From positions 1-8,120 of the forward strand of contig JAHFSN010000071.1 in NCBI GenBank assembly GCA_023265735.1: a stretch of DNA of 8,120 nt, read 5' to 3'. This stretch comes from Spirochaetaceae bacterium. Its GTDB lineage: Bacteria; Spirochaetota; Spirochaetia; JABEVK01. Shown here in pieces: positions 1 to 6,318 of the stretch; the stretch's first letter is position 1; each line of letters opens with the position of its first letter. Position numbers and translations under genes: made by a program. Under the pieces are notes generated by a model that saw only the letters and a program-made list of their open reading frames with translations, was not told the origin of the DNA and did not search any database.

Positions 1-731
1 AGGCCACCGACCCGGCCAAGGGCACCGTGGGCTACGAAGTCGGCACCGACGCTTCCCGGGTGTTTGCCCAGGTCATCAGCCGGGGCGGCAGCTTCCTCTC
101 GTCCGACGGTCTGACCTACAAACTCGACACCCCGGAGATGAAGGCGGTTCTGCAGTACCTCCAGCAGCTCTACAAGGCCGGCTCGGCCCGGAAGATCGCC
201 GAGAAGTACGGCGACCAGGCGGATTTCGCCAATGGGAAGGTCCTCTTCACCATGGATTCGAGCTCGGGGGCTTCGTTCTACGCCCGGGCCATCAAGGCCA
301 GCCCCCGCGGAACTTTCCACTGGGGGATCGCCGCCATTCCCCACGACACCCCCGAAGCCATCCTCAACATCTACGGGGCCTCGGTCAGCATCGTGAAATC
401 GACGCCTCAGAAGCAGCTGGCCGCGTGGCTCTTCTTGAAATGGATGAGCGAGCCCAAGCAGCAGGCGGCCTGGGTGCGGGTGTCGGACTACTTTCCCGTG
501 CGACGGTCGGTGGCCGGCCAGCTCGACGACTACATCAAGACCAATCCGCAGTTTGGCCAGGGTTTTGACCTGCTGAAGAACAGCCACCAGCGGGGAGAGC
601 CGGCTTTCCCCGGGTACGAACAGGTACGCGACGCCATCACCACCGCCGTGAATGCCGTCCTCGACGGGGCCGACCCGGCCGCCACCGCGGCGGAACTCCA
701 GAAGAAGGCCCTCAAGAGCCTCCGGCAATAG
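1..731 (+). CDS. ABC transporter extracellular solute-binding protein, family 1 (partial, N-terminus missing)
   Basis: This is the periplasmic substrate-binding component of an ABC importer, most like the family 1 (sugar/UgpB-like) binding proteins. The frame is open from base 3 to the TAG at 729-731, so the start, signal peptide and first lobe lie left of the window; about 242 residues are visible. Typical second-half features are seen: a segment describing a FANGK-type loop and TMDSSSG (substrate-cleft region), an IYGASVSIVKST strand, the WLFLKWMSEPKQQAAWV helix pair, then DYFPVR, which matches the usual 'GYLPVR' hinge before the C-terminal helices. The C-terminus is an amphipathic helix rich in Ala, Lys and Gln. 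Substrate cannot be told from this fragment. No permease or ATPase gene follows, because the next gene is convergent; those partners, if linked, would lie upstream. Family assignment is confident, substrate unknown. Confidence 0.85.
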   Translation, partial: ATDPAKGTVGYEVGTDASRVFAQVISRGGSFLSSDGLTYKLDTPEMKAVLQYLQQLYKAGSARKIAEKYGDQADFANGKVLFTMDSSSGASFYARAIKASPRGTFHWGIAAIPHDTPEAILNIYGASVSIVKSTPQKQLAAWLFLKWMSEPKQQAAWVRVSDYFPVRRSVAGQLDDYIKTNPQFGQGFDLLKNSHQRGEPAFPGYEQVRDAITTAVNAVLDGADPAATAAELQKKALKSLRQ

Positions 732-749
732 GAGACGGTGAGGGAACCG

Positions 750-1610
750 CTAGAGTTGGCGACCTTCTTTCAGCTTGGTCCAGAACCGTTCGCGCACCTT
801 GGGGGCCACGTCTAGCCCCAAGGCGGCGTCGAGGGCCTCGGGCTGGCTGAGGGCCACCTTTCGGAGGGCCTCCAGCTCCTGGCGGCTGAACTTCACGCCG
901 CCCAGCAGGTGGTTCTCGAAAGACTCCACCGCCACGGGGGCCACGGCCCGGGTGATCTGCAAGATGACTTCGGCGTACTTGCGGATCTCCAGTTGGGCGT
1001 GGGCGTCGAGGCGCAGGGCCAGAAAATGAAAGAGGTTGTGGAGGTCCATGGTCCAGTACCACTCGGTGTAGAGGCTAAGAGGCAGGTTGATCCGTGCCAG
1101 TTCCCGGGCCACCCCTTCGTCCAGCAGGGCCTCGTACTCCCCGAAGGCCTGGCGCTGTCCTTGTTCCAGCAGACCCCTCACCTTTTCCTTCACCTCGGCC
1201 GGCACCTCTTCGCTGGATCTGCCCTGCTTGTTGTCGGTGCTCTGGAAGGCAATGGCCTCGGAATCGGGCACGTAGAATTCGTCCTTCATCACCGAGTAGC
1301 GGCCGGAGATTTCGTTTAGCTTGGCGGTCCGGTGACGCACCCACTGCCGGGCCACAAAGATGGGCATCTTGCAGTGAAACGTCAGGCTCACCTGTTCGAA
1401 GGGCGAGGTGTGCTGGTTGCGCAGTAGGTAGTCGATGAGCCCCTTGTCTTCGCGAAAGGTCTTGGTTCCCTCCCCGTAGCTCACCCGGGCAGCCTGGACA
1501 ATCCGGGCGTCGGATCCAAGGTAGTCGACGAGCCTGACGAACCCTTTGTCCAACACGGGAAAGGCCTGATCGAGGATGGCTTCGGCTTCGGGAACGGCGA
1601 TACGGGGCAT
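750..1610 (-). CDS. thyX: Flavin-dependent thymidylate synthase ThyX
   Basis: Makes dTMP from dUMP in the cytoplasm, using methylene-tetrahydrofolate as carbon donor and NAD(P)H through bound FAD; it replaces ThyA in organisms that carry it. The 286-residue product has the family signature RHRX7S at residues 92-102 (RHRTAKLNEIS), preceded by FVARQW and followed by GRYSV. IVQAARVSYG (37-46) and TSPFEQV (68-74) are the usual N-terminal blocks, and LHNLFHFLALRLDAHAQ with EIRKYA (190-213) is the dUMP-binding helix region. It is somewhat longer than short ThyX proteins (about 220-250) because of a C-terminal extension of roughly 50 residues. The ATG at 1610 is chosen because AGGAGG stands four bases upstream and the ThyX similarity begins there. 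The same frame stays open far upstream, but that part is antisense to apbE. The gene converges on the transporter gene and diverges from apbE. Confidence 0.97.
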   Translation of the reverse strand: MPRIAVPEAEAILDQAFPVLDKGFVRLVDYLGSDARIVQAARVSYGEGTKTFREDKGLIDYLLRNQHTSPFEQVSLTFHCKMPIFVARQWVRHRTAKLNEISGRYSVMKDEFYVPDSEAIAFQSTDNKQGRSSEEVPAEVKEKVRGLLEQGQRQAFGEYEALLDEGVARELARINLPLSLYTEWYWTMDLHNLFHFLALRLDAHAQLEIRKYAEVILQITRAVAPVAVESFENHLLGGVKFSRQELEALRKVALSQPEALDAALGLDVAPKVRERFWTKLKEGRQL

Positions 1611-1614
1611 GGGA

Positions 1615-1620
1615 CCTCCT
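1615..1620 (-). promoter_or_regulatory. Strong Shine-Dalgarno site of thyX
   Basis: AGGAGG on the minus strand ends four bases before the ATG at 1610. It fixes the thyX start against the much longer open frame. The surrounding 11-mer CAGGAGGTCCC is repeated exactly before glnS. Confidence 0.85.
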
Positions 1621-1632
1621 GGGGATGGGGCC

Positions 1633-1661
1633 AGTGTAAACGATCGGCCGGGTCGCTCCAA
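1633..1661 (-). promoter_or_regulatory. Candidate sigma-70-type promoter of thyX
   Basis: On the minus strand, a -35 element TTGGAG (1661-1656) and a -10 element TACACT (1638-1633) are separated by exactly 17 bases. They match consensus at 3 of 6 and 4 of 6 positions. Transcription would begin near 1626, giving a leader of about 16 bases that contains the AGGAGG site. The spacing is good but the boxes are only moderate, so this is an inference. Confidence 0.45.
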
Positions 1662-1664
1662 GCC

Positions 1665-1693
1665 TTCCAAACCGGCGCGCTTTTCGATAGGAT
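1665..1693 (+). promoter_or_regulatory. Candidate promoter of apbE
   Basis: TTCCAA (1665-1670) and TAGGAT (1688-1693) are separated by 17 bases, matching consensus at 3 of 6 and 4 of 6 positions. The predicted first transcribed base falls at about 1700-1701, on the ATG itself, so a transcript from here would be leaderless; the AGGA that could serve as ribosome site lies inside the -10 box. The -35 box lies only three bases from that of the opposite thyX promoter. Weak boxes, so low confidence. Confidence 0.3.
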
Positions 1694-1700
1694 GCGGGGC

Positions 1701-2735
1701 ATGGTCCGTTTCCCCGTCGTTCTGCTTGCCGCGTTCCTCGTCGGCTGTGAACCGCCCCCTCCTCCGGCCCCCAAGGTCGTCCAGCAGGAGGTGTTCACCA
1801 CCGTGATCACCGTCAGCCTGTACGGAAGCGCCACCGATCAGGTGTTCACGTCGATCTTCGACCGCCTCCACCAAATTGACGCATGGATGAGCGACTTTCG
1901 AACCGACAGCGAAATCAGCCGGGTCTCGGCCCAGGCGGGCATCGCCCCGGTCAAGGTTTCCCCCGAAACCCTGAAGGTCGTGGCCCGGGCCCTCTCCGAA
2001 TCGGCGCTGACCAAGGGCATTTTCGACCCCAGCATCGGTCCCCTCACCCACCTCTGGAACGTGGGGAGCGACGAGCCCCGGGTGCCGTCGGCGACGGCCA
2101 TCGCCGAGGCCAAGGCCCTGGTGAACTGGAAGGACGTGGTCGTCGACGAGAAGGCGGGTACGCTGTATCTCAAGCGCCGGGGCATGCGGCTCGATGTGGG
2201 CGGCGTGGCCAAGGGGTTTGCCCTCGACGAGGCCCTCGTCTTGGCGCGGAAGGCCGGAATCACGTCGGGCATCTTCAACATGGGCAACAGCTCCATTGGG
2301 CTCCTCGGCCAGAAGCCCGGCGGCAAGCCCTGGAAGATCGGCGTCCAGGACCCGTTCCAGGCCAGCGGAGCGTACTTCGCCACGGTCGAAGGCTCCGAAA
2401 TGACAGTAGAAACCAGCGGACCCTACCAGAAATTCTTCATGGCCGGCGGCAAACGCTATCACCACATCATGGACCCTCGGACCGGGGCCCCGGCGGCCAG
2501 CGGACTCGAACAGGTCACCCTCATCCTCCCGCTCGACACCCAACTGGCCGACGGCCTTTCCACATCGTGCTTCATCTTGGGCCTCGACAAGGGCCTGGCC
2601 CTCATCGAGTCCCTACCCGACGCGGCGGCGATCTTTGTGACCAGCGACCACAAGGTCGTCCTGTCGTCCCGGGTCGGCGAGAGGTTCCACCTCCTCGACA
2701 AGAGCTTCACCCAGGTCGCCGCCCCGGGATTGTGA
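1701..2735 (+). CDS. apbE: FAD:protein FMN transferase, ApbE lipoprotein
   Basis: Transfers FMN from FAD, with Mg2+, to a Thr or Ser of target flavoproteins such as Rnf/Nqr subunits, on the periplasmic side of the inner membrane. The 344-residue product begins with a short lipoprotein signal (MVRFPVVLLAAFLVGC) whose Cys16 is the lipidation site, followed by a Pro-rich linker. ApbE blocks in order are: MSDFRTDSEISRV (63-75), FDPSIGPLTHLW (108-119), DVGGVAKGFALD (165-176), GKPWKIGVQDP (208-218), ETSGPY...KRYHHIMDPRTG (237-262) and ADGLST (283-288), where the Asp and Thr are the expected metal ligands. The strand normally read as N-x-GG is here NMGNSS (193-198), a small variation. The ATG at 1701 is preferred over 1692 because AGGA lies eight bases upstream and it gives a compact signal peptide. 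No target flavoprotein gene is visible in the window. Confidence 0.95.
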   Translation: MVRFPVVLLAAFLVGCEPPPPPAPKVVQQEVFTTVITVSLYGSATDQVFTSIFDRLHQIDAWMSDFRTDSEISRVSAQAGIAPVKVSPETLKVVARALSESALTKGIFDPSIGPLTHLWNVGSDEPRVPSATAIAEAKALVNWKDVVVDEKAGTLYLKRRGMRLDVGGVAKGFALDEALVLARKAGITSGIFNMGNSSIGLLGQKPGGKPWKIGVQDPFQASGAYFATVEGSEMTVETSGPYQKFFMAGGKRYHHIMDPRTGAPAASGLEQVTLILPLDTQLADGLSTSCFILGLDKGLALIESLPDAAAIFVTSDHKVVLSSRVGERFHLLDKSFTQVAAPGL

Positions 2736-2757
2736 CGCTTCTCCCGGGACCCCTTTT
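2723..2757 (+). terminator. Possible weak terminator-like hairpin at the apbE end
   Basis: CCCGGGA (2723-2729) and TCCCGGG (2742-2748) form a perfect seven-base-pair stem with a 12-base loop that includes the apbE stop codon. A TTTT run follows at 2754-2757, after five bases. The T-run is short and set back from the stem, so it may be an imperfect terminator, a leader hairpin of glnS, or chance in G+C-rich DNA. Confidence 0.25.
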
Positions 2758-2767
2758 CCGATAAACT
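2739..2767 (+). promoter_or_regulatory. Candidate weak promoter of glnS
   Basis: TTCTCC (2739-2744) and TAAACT (2762-2767) are separated by 17 bases, matching consensus at 3 of 6 and 4 of 6 positions. Transcription would start near 2774 and leave about 20 bases of leader holding the AGGAGG site. A second -10-like GATAAT at 2773-2778 is too close to the ribosome site to be used with a normal leader. Read-through from apbE is an equally good explanation of glnS expression. Confidence 0.3.
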
Positions 2768-2782
2768 GAACGGATAATTTTC

Positions 2783-2788
2783 AGGAGG
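2783..2788 (+). promoter_or_regulatory. Strong Shine-Dalgarno site of glnS
   Basis: AGGAGG ends five bases before the ATG at 2794 and decides that start. The 11-mer CAGGAGGTCCC around it is identical to the one before thyX. Confidence 0.85.
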
Positions 2789-2793
2789 TCCCT

Positions 2794-4488
2794 ATGTCCA
2801 AGCTCAGCGACGTGCAGAACTGGAAACTGAACGTCGACAACTTCATCACCGAAATCGTCGAGCGCGACCTCCAGCAGGGCAAGAACGGCGGCGCCGTGGT
2901 CACCCGCTTTCCCCCCGAACCCAACGGCTACCTTCACATCGGCCACGCCAAGAGCCTCACGCTGAACTTTGGCCTCGCCGCCCGGTACGACGGCCACTGC
3001 AACCTTCGTTTCGACGACACCAACCCGGCCAAGGAGGAGATGGAGTACGTCAACGGCATCATCAACGACGTCAAATGGTTCGTCGGTCACGACAACTTCA
3101 ACATCCTCTGGGCCTCGGACTACTTCCAGCTCATGTACGACCGGGCCGTGGCCCTCATTCAGGCGGGGAAGGCGTACGTGGACGACAGCTCGGCCGAAGA
3201 GATCGCCAAGATGCGGGGGGCCCCCACGGAACCGGGAACCCCCAGCCCGAACCGCGACCGCAGCGTCGAGGAGAATCTCCGGCTCTTCCAGGACATGACC
3301 GACGGTAAGTTCCCCGACGGGGCCTGCGTGCTCCGGGCCAAGATCGACATGAACAGCCCCAACACCAACCTGCGGGACCCGGTCCTGTACCGCATCAAGC
3401 GCTTCACCCACCACAACACCGGCGACAAGTGGCTGGTTTACCCCATGTACGATTGGGCCCACGGGTGGGAAGACAGCGTCGAAGGCATCACGCACTCCCT
3501 GTGCACCCTGGAATTTGAGAACCACCGGCCCCTCTACGACTGGTTCCTCGACCAGTTCCCCGCCGACCATCATCCCCGGCAGTATGAGTTCAACAAGCTG
3601 GCCATCGGGCACACCGTCCTCTCGAAGCGCAAGCTCATTGAGTTGGTGAAGGAGAACCGGGTCGATGCGTGGGACGACCCGCGGATGCCCACCCTCTGCG
3701 GACTGCGGCGCCGCGGGTACACACCCAGCGCCATCCGCAAGTTCTGCGAAGCGACGAACTACACCAAGACCGACGGCAGGGTCGACATTTCCATGATGGA
3801 GTTCTACCTGCGCGAGGAGCTCAACAAGACTTCGCCCCGGGTGATGGTCGTCTTCAACCCCCTCAAGGTGACGATCACCAACTACCAGGGGTCAAGCGAG
3901 GTTGTCGACGTCGAGAATAATCCGGAAGATCCGGCGGCGGGCTTCCGCCAGGTTCCCTTTGGTCCCCACCTCTGGGTGGACGGAGAGGACTTCGCCGAAA
4001 CCCCCGCCAAAGGCTGGTACCGGCTGGCCCCCGGAGCCGAGGTACGGCTGAAGGGCGCCTATTTCGTGACGGTGAAAGACGTGGTGAAGGACGCCTCGGG
4101 TCAGGTGATCGAGCTCAAGTGCACCTACGACCCGACCACCCGCGGGGGGGAAAGCCCCGACGGGCGCAAGGTGAAGGGAACCATCCAGTGGGTGAGCGCC
4201 GACCACGGCCTGGCCTTTGAGACCCGGCTCTACGACACGCTTCTGGCCGTAGAAAGTCTAGCCGATGTGCCCGAGGACGAGGACTGGCGCAACTACCTCA
4301 ACCCCCAGAGTCTCGTGGTCACCCAGGCCATCGGGGAACCCACCCTGAAGGACGCTAAACCGGGCGTCGCCTACCAGTTCATGCGCAAGGGGTACTTCTG
4401 CCTCGACAGCAAGGACTCGACGGCCGGGGCTCCCGTGTTCAACCGAACCGTTACGCTGAAGGACACCTGGACGAAGCAGAACAAGTAA
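2794..4488 (+). CDS. glnS: Glutaminyl-tRNA synthetase
   Basis: Cytoplasmic class I aminoacyl-tRNA synthetase that attaches glutamine to tRNA-Gln using ATP. The 564-residue product is close to the length of the E. coli enzyme (554). The ATP-binding HIGH motif is at residues 48-51 inside PPEPNGYLHIGHAKS, DDTNP follows at 74-78, and the second signature is VLSKRK (275-280), the GlnRS form of KMSKS. YPMYDWAHG (216-224) and EGITHSLCTLEF (230-241) are the amino-acid and acceptor-stem recognition blocks. WDDPRMPT with GLRRRGYT (293-310) distinguishes GlnRS from bacterial GluRS. The C-terminal part, from about residue 350, is the paired β-barrel anticodon-binding region. Presence of this enzyme means glutamine is charged directly, without needing the GluRS/GatCAB route for tRNA-Gln. 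It may be co-transcribed with apbE (58-base gap) or use its own weak promoter. Confidence 0.98.
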   Translation: MSKLSDVQNWKLNVDNFITEIVERDLQQGKNGGAVVTRFPPEPNGYLHIGHAKSLTLNFGLAARYDGHCNLRFDDTNPAKEEMEYVNGIINDVKWFVGHDNFNILWASDYFQLMYDRAVALIQAGKAYVDDSSAEEIAKMRGAPTEPGTPSPNRDRSVEENLRLFQDMTDGKFPDGACVLRAKIDMNSPNTNLRDPVLYRIKRFTHHNTGDKWLVYPMYDWAHGWEDSVEGITHSLCTLEFENHRPLYDWFLDQFPADHHPRQYEFNKLAIGHTVLSKRKLIELVKENRVDAWDDPRMPTLCGLRRRGYTPSAIRKFCEATNYTKTDGRVDISMMEFYLREELNKTSPRVMVVFNPLKVTITNYQGSSEVVDVENNPEDPAAGFRQVPFGPHLWVDGEDFAETPAKGWYRLAPGAEVRLKGAYFVTVKDVVKDASGQVIELKCTYDPTTRGGESPDGRKVKGTIQWVSADHGLAFETRLYDTLLAVESLADVPEDEDWRNYLNPQSLVVTQAIGEPTLKDAKPGVAYQFMRKGYFCLDSKDSTAGAPVFNRTVTLKDTWTKQNK

Positions 4489-4490
4489 GG

Positions 4491-5102
4491 CTAGCGGCGA
4501 TTCGTTGCAGCGGGGGCGTTCCGGGGAACGATGGAGAGCTGCCCGCGAAACTGCTCCAGGTGGAGAAGGACAAACTCCAGAGGATACGTACGGGCGGTGA
4601 GGACTTCCACGGCCTGCTGAACCTCGAGGGGGCTGAGGGTGGGAATGTCGGTCTGGACGATGTCGCGGTTTTTGAGGTGGATGCTCCACTGTCCCCAGGC
4701 ATTCTTGTACTGAATGTAGCCGGGGTCCCAAAGGACCAGTCCCGGGTCGAAGAGATCTTCGGGGGCCGGGGGAGGCAGATGGTCGGCCGTCTGAACAAAG
4801 GCCAGGACCTTTTGCCGCCAGGCCTGGGTCACCTCTCCCCCGTTCCCAAACCGGCTCAGCGGAATCTTCTCCCCCGAAAGAGTTTGCACAAGATCCATCA
4901 GGTTCCACAGGGTGAGGGTGTGGATCTCCTCGGGCGTGATCGACTCGCCCCAGACCGAGAGGTACCCGTGGCCCCCGTCGTCGGTCCTGAGGAAGTCTTT
5001 CTGGAACGTCAGGGCCTGTTCTTCCTCGGTGAGAGGAGAGTCGAGGGCCCCCAAGGAGCCCCCAAGGACGAATCCTGTAAAAAGCACAAGAAACCACTTC
5101 AT
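4491..5102 (-). CDS. Secreted protein of unknown function
   Basis: I do not recognise this 203-residue protein. It starts with a clear signal peptide: basic Lys2, then a hydrophobic core (WFLVLFTGFVLGGSLGA) with likely cleavage after Ala19. No lipobox Cys is present, so the mature protein of about 184 residues should be free in the periplasm or exported. It is mostly α-helix-like with acidic and polar stretches, a PPPAPEDLFDPG linker near 110-121 and several tryptophans (51, 66, 95, 125, 136, 139). YIQYKNAWGQWSIHLKN (129-145) could be a β-hairpin. The start at 5102 is supported by the signal peptide and AGGA just upstream, although that spacing is short; the longer open frame to 5285 would run through mtgA and remove the signal peptide. 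It is divergent from mtgA with only 22 bases between, which suggests, but does not show, an envelope role. Confidence 0.8.
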   Translation of the reverse strand: MKWFLVLFTGFVLGGSLGALDSPLTEEEQALTFQKDFLRTDDGGHGYLSVWGESITPEEIHTLTLWNLMDLVQTLSGEKIPLSRFGNGGEVTQAWRQKVLAFVQTADHLPPPAPEDLFDPGLVLWDPGYIQYKNAWGQWSIHLKNRDIVQTDIPTLSPLEVQQAVEVLTARTYPLEFVLLHLEQFRGQLSIVPRNAPAATNRR

Positions 5103-5124
5103 TTTCCTGATTATCGGCAGTAGG

Positions 5125-5853
5125 ATGCCAAAATCCTCGGCGCAGGCCGAAAAAAATCCTCCGGAGTCGTGTTTGAAGGCCAGGGGCTCGGGCTCGTTTC
5201 TCGCATTGTTCTTCAAGAATTTGGTTCTGATCGTTGTCGGCCTCTTCGTGGTGTACTTCGGTTCCGTGGTGGTCCTCACCCTCATTTACCGGCAGATCGA
5301 CCCCCCGGTGACGGCCCTGATGGTGCTCCGCCGCCTCGAAGGCGTCCAGGTGACCCCCGCCCGGCCCCTCGCCTACGAGAGGATCCCTTCGTTCGCCAAG
5401 AAGGGCATCGTGTTCCTCGAGGACCATGAGTTCTGGACCCACCATGGCTTGGTCTGGGGAGCCATCCGAGAAGCCTGGGAAGCCAACCAGAAGGCCAAGC
5501 GGGTCGAGCGGGGCGGCAGCACCATCACCCAGCAGTTGGCGAGGAACCTCTTCCTCTTTCCCGAACGTCTCTATTTACGCAAGGTCCTCGAAGCCGGAAC
5601 CGCCCTCGTCCTCGAGACTCTCCTGACCAAGCAGCGGATTCTGGAACTCTACCTCAACCACATCGAGTGGGGTCCTGGGGTCTTCGGCATCGAAGCCGGC
5701 GCCCGGTACAACTTCGGCACGGGGGTCCGCAACCTGACCGCGGACCAGATCGCCCGGCTGGAGGCCATCATCACGAACCCGGTTAAGTACAACGTCACCA
5801 ACTTTTACCGGCACCGGGGCATGGTGGCCCGCTACGAATCCCTCGTTGAGTGA
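5125..5853 (+). CDS. mtgA: Monofunctional peptidoglycan glycosyltransferase (GT51, MtgA type)
   Basis: Polymerises lipid II into glycan strands on the outer face of the inner membrane; it lacks the transpeptidase domain of bifunctional PBPs. The 242-residue product has a short cytoplasmic N-terminus, one membrane anchor (about residues 26-55) and a GT51 domain to the end. The catalytic Glu99 lies in LEDHEFWTHHG (98-108), matching the family's EDxxFxxHxG. GGSTITQQLARNLFL (130-144) and RKVLEAG (152-158) follow, and the second catalytic Glu181 lies in LNHIEWGPGVFGIEA (177-191). NPVKYN (218-223) corresponds to the late conserved Asn-Pro. Length equals that of E. coli MtgA. The ATG at 5125 has AGG directly before it rather than a properly spaced ribosome site, so the start is less certain. 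Upstream extension would be antisense to the neighbouring secreted-protein gene. It converges on the β-barrel gene with a 9-base gap. Confidence 0.93.
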   Translation: MPKSSAQAEKNPPESCLKARGSGSFLALFFKNLVLIVVGLFVVYFGSVVVLTLIYRQIDPPVTALMVLRRLEGVQVTPARPLAYERIPSFAKKGIVFLEDHEFWTHHGLVWGAIREAWEANQKAKRVERGGSTITQQLARNLFLFPERLYLRKVLEAGTALVLETLLTKQRILELYLNHIEWGPGVFGIEAGARYNFGTGVRNLTADQIARLEAIITNPVKYNVTNFYRHRGMVARYESLVE

Positions 5854-5862
5854 AAGCCAGGC

Positions 5863-6318
5863 TTAAAAGCGATAGACGACTCCGACCAGAAGGGGCCAGG
5901 GTAGGCTCGAGGCCTCGGCGAAGCCTCCCCAGTGCTCGTCGGCGTGAAACGCTAAGCCCAAGAGCGCGGCGCCCTGCAGCTGGGGCAGCACCTGGACTCC
6001 CAGCCCCGCGTAGGTGTCCCAGGCGTTGAGCCATTCCCATTTGTGATCGAGGGACTTCCAGTGGTAACGCAGGGTGGCCAGGACCCCCGCGTCGAAGCTG
6101 GAGTCCTGCCACCCGACCCTGGCGGCGACTCCCCAGTCCAGGGGCACGGTGGGAGCGGGATAGAGCCGCCCGAGTTTGACGTCGGCGCCACCCTGCAGGT
6201 GAAGGACCCCGCTGGACGAGGGCCCCAGGCCCAGCTGGGCCGAAGCTTCGCCGGTGTCCGCCCCAAAGAGGGTACCGGCACCAGCCAGAACGAGGGCGAG
6301 AGCAAGCCACTTTCTCAC
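5863..6318 (-). CDS. Small putative outer-membrane β-barrel protein
   Basis: No named family is recognised. The 151-residue product has a signal peptide (RKWLALALVLAGAGTLFGA, cleavage near residue 20) and a mature part of about 131 residues made of alternating polar and hydrophobic strands, for example VAARVGWQ, FDAGVLATLRYHW, YAGLGVQVLPQL and ALLGLAFHAD. It ends in LLVGVVYRF, a typical last β-strand with C-terminal Phe used for outer-membrane insertion. The size would suit about eight strands. The GTG at 6318 is chosen because AAGGA lies seven bases upstream and it puts the signal peptide at the N-terminus; an ATG at 6384 would add 22 non-signal residues read inside hrpB. Start and hrpB stop overlap as GTGA, so translation is probably coupled to hrpB. 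Function is unknown; the barrel call is inferred from sequence pattern alone. Confidence 0.75.
   Translation of the reverse strand: MRKWLALALVLAGAGTLFGADTGEASAQLGLGPSSSGVLHLQGGADVKLGRLYPAPTVPLDWGVAARVGWQDSSFDAGVLATLRYHWKSLDHKWEWLNAWDTYAGLGVQVLPQLQGAALLGLAFHADEHWGGFAEASSLPWPLLVGVVYRF

Noticed and set aside
736..749. CGGT...ACCG hairpin between the transporter gene and thyX as terminator
   Set aside because: Four base pairs only and no T-run; not better than chance.
1611..2543. Open minus-strand frame continuing thyX upstream for about 310 codons across apbE, suggesting a fusion protein
   Set aside because: It is exactly antisense to the well-supported apbE, shows no domain, and thyX has a strong AGGAGG at its own ATG. 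Long antisense frames are expected at this G+C content.
1883..2764. 293-codon plus-strand open frame inside apbE in another frame
   Set aside because: Composition is Arg/Gly/Pro-rich, with no motif, and it lies within the intact apbE reading frame.
2707..3612. 301-codon minus-strand open frame antisense to glnS
   Set aside because: The protein is a Val/Gly/Asp-rich mirror of glnS codons without a recognisable motif; glnS on the plus strand is unambiguous.
4912..5124. Longer mtgA start adding 71 residues
   Set aside because: The extension is antisense to the secreted-protein gene, looks nothing like an MtgA N-terminus, and the shorter form already has cytoplasmic tail, membrane anchor and full GT51 domain.
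4258..5445. 395-codon minus-strand open frame spanning the glnS end, the secreted-protein gene and the mtgA start
   Set aside because: It crosses three supported genes in a different frame, has Arg/Pro/Gly-rich composition typical of shadows and no ribosome site of note.
5854..5864. AAGCCAGGCTT palindrome between mtgA and the barrel gene as a bidirectional terminator
   Set aside because: Only about four to five base pairs with a tiny loop and no T-run on either strand after the stem.
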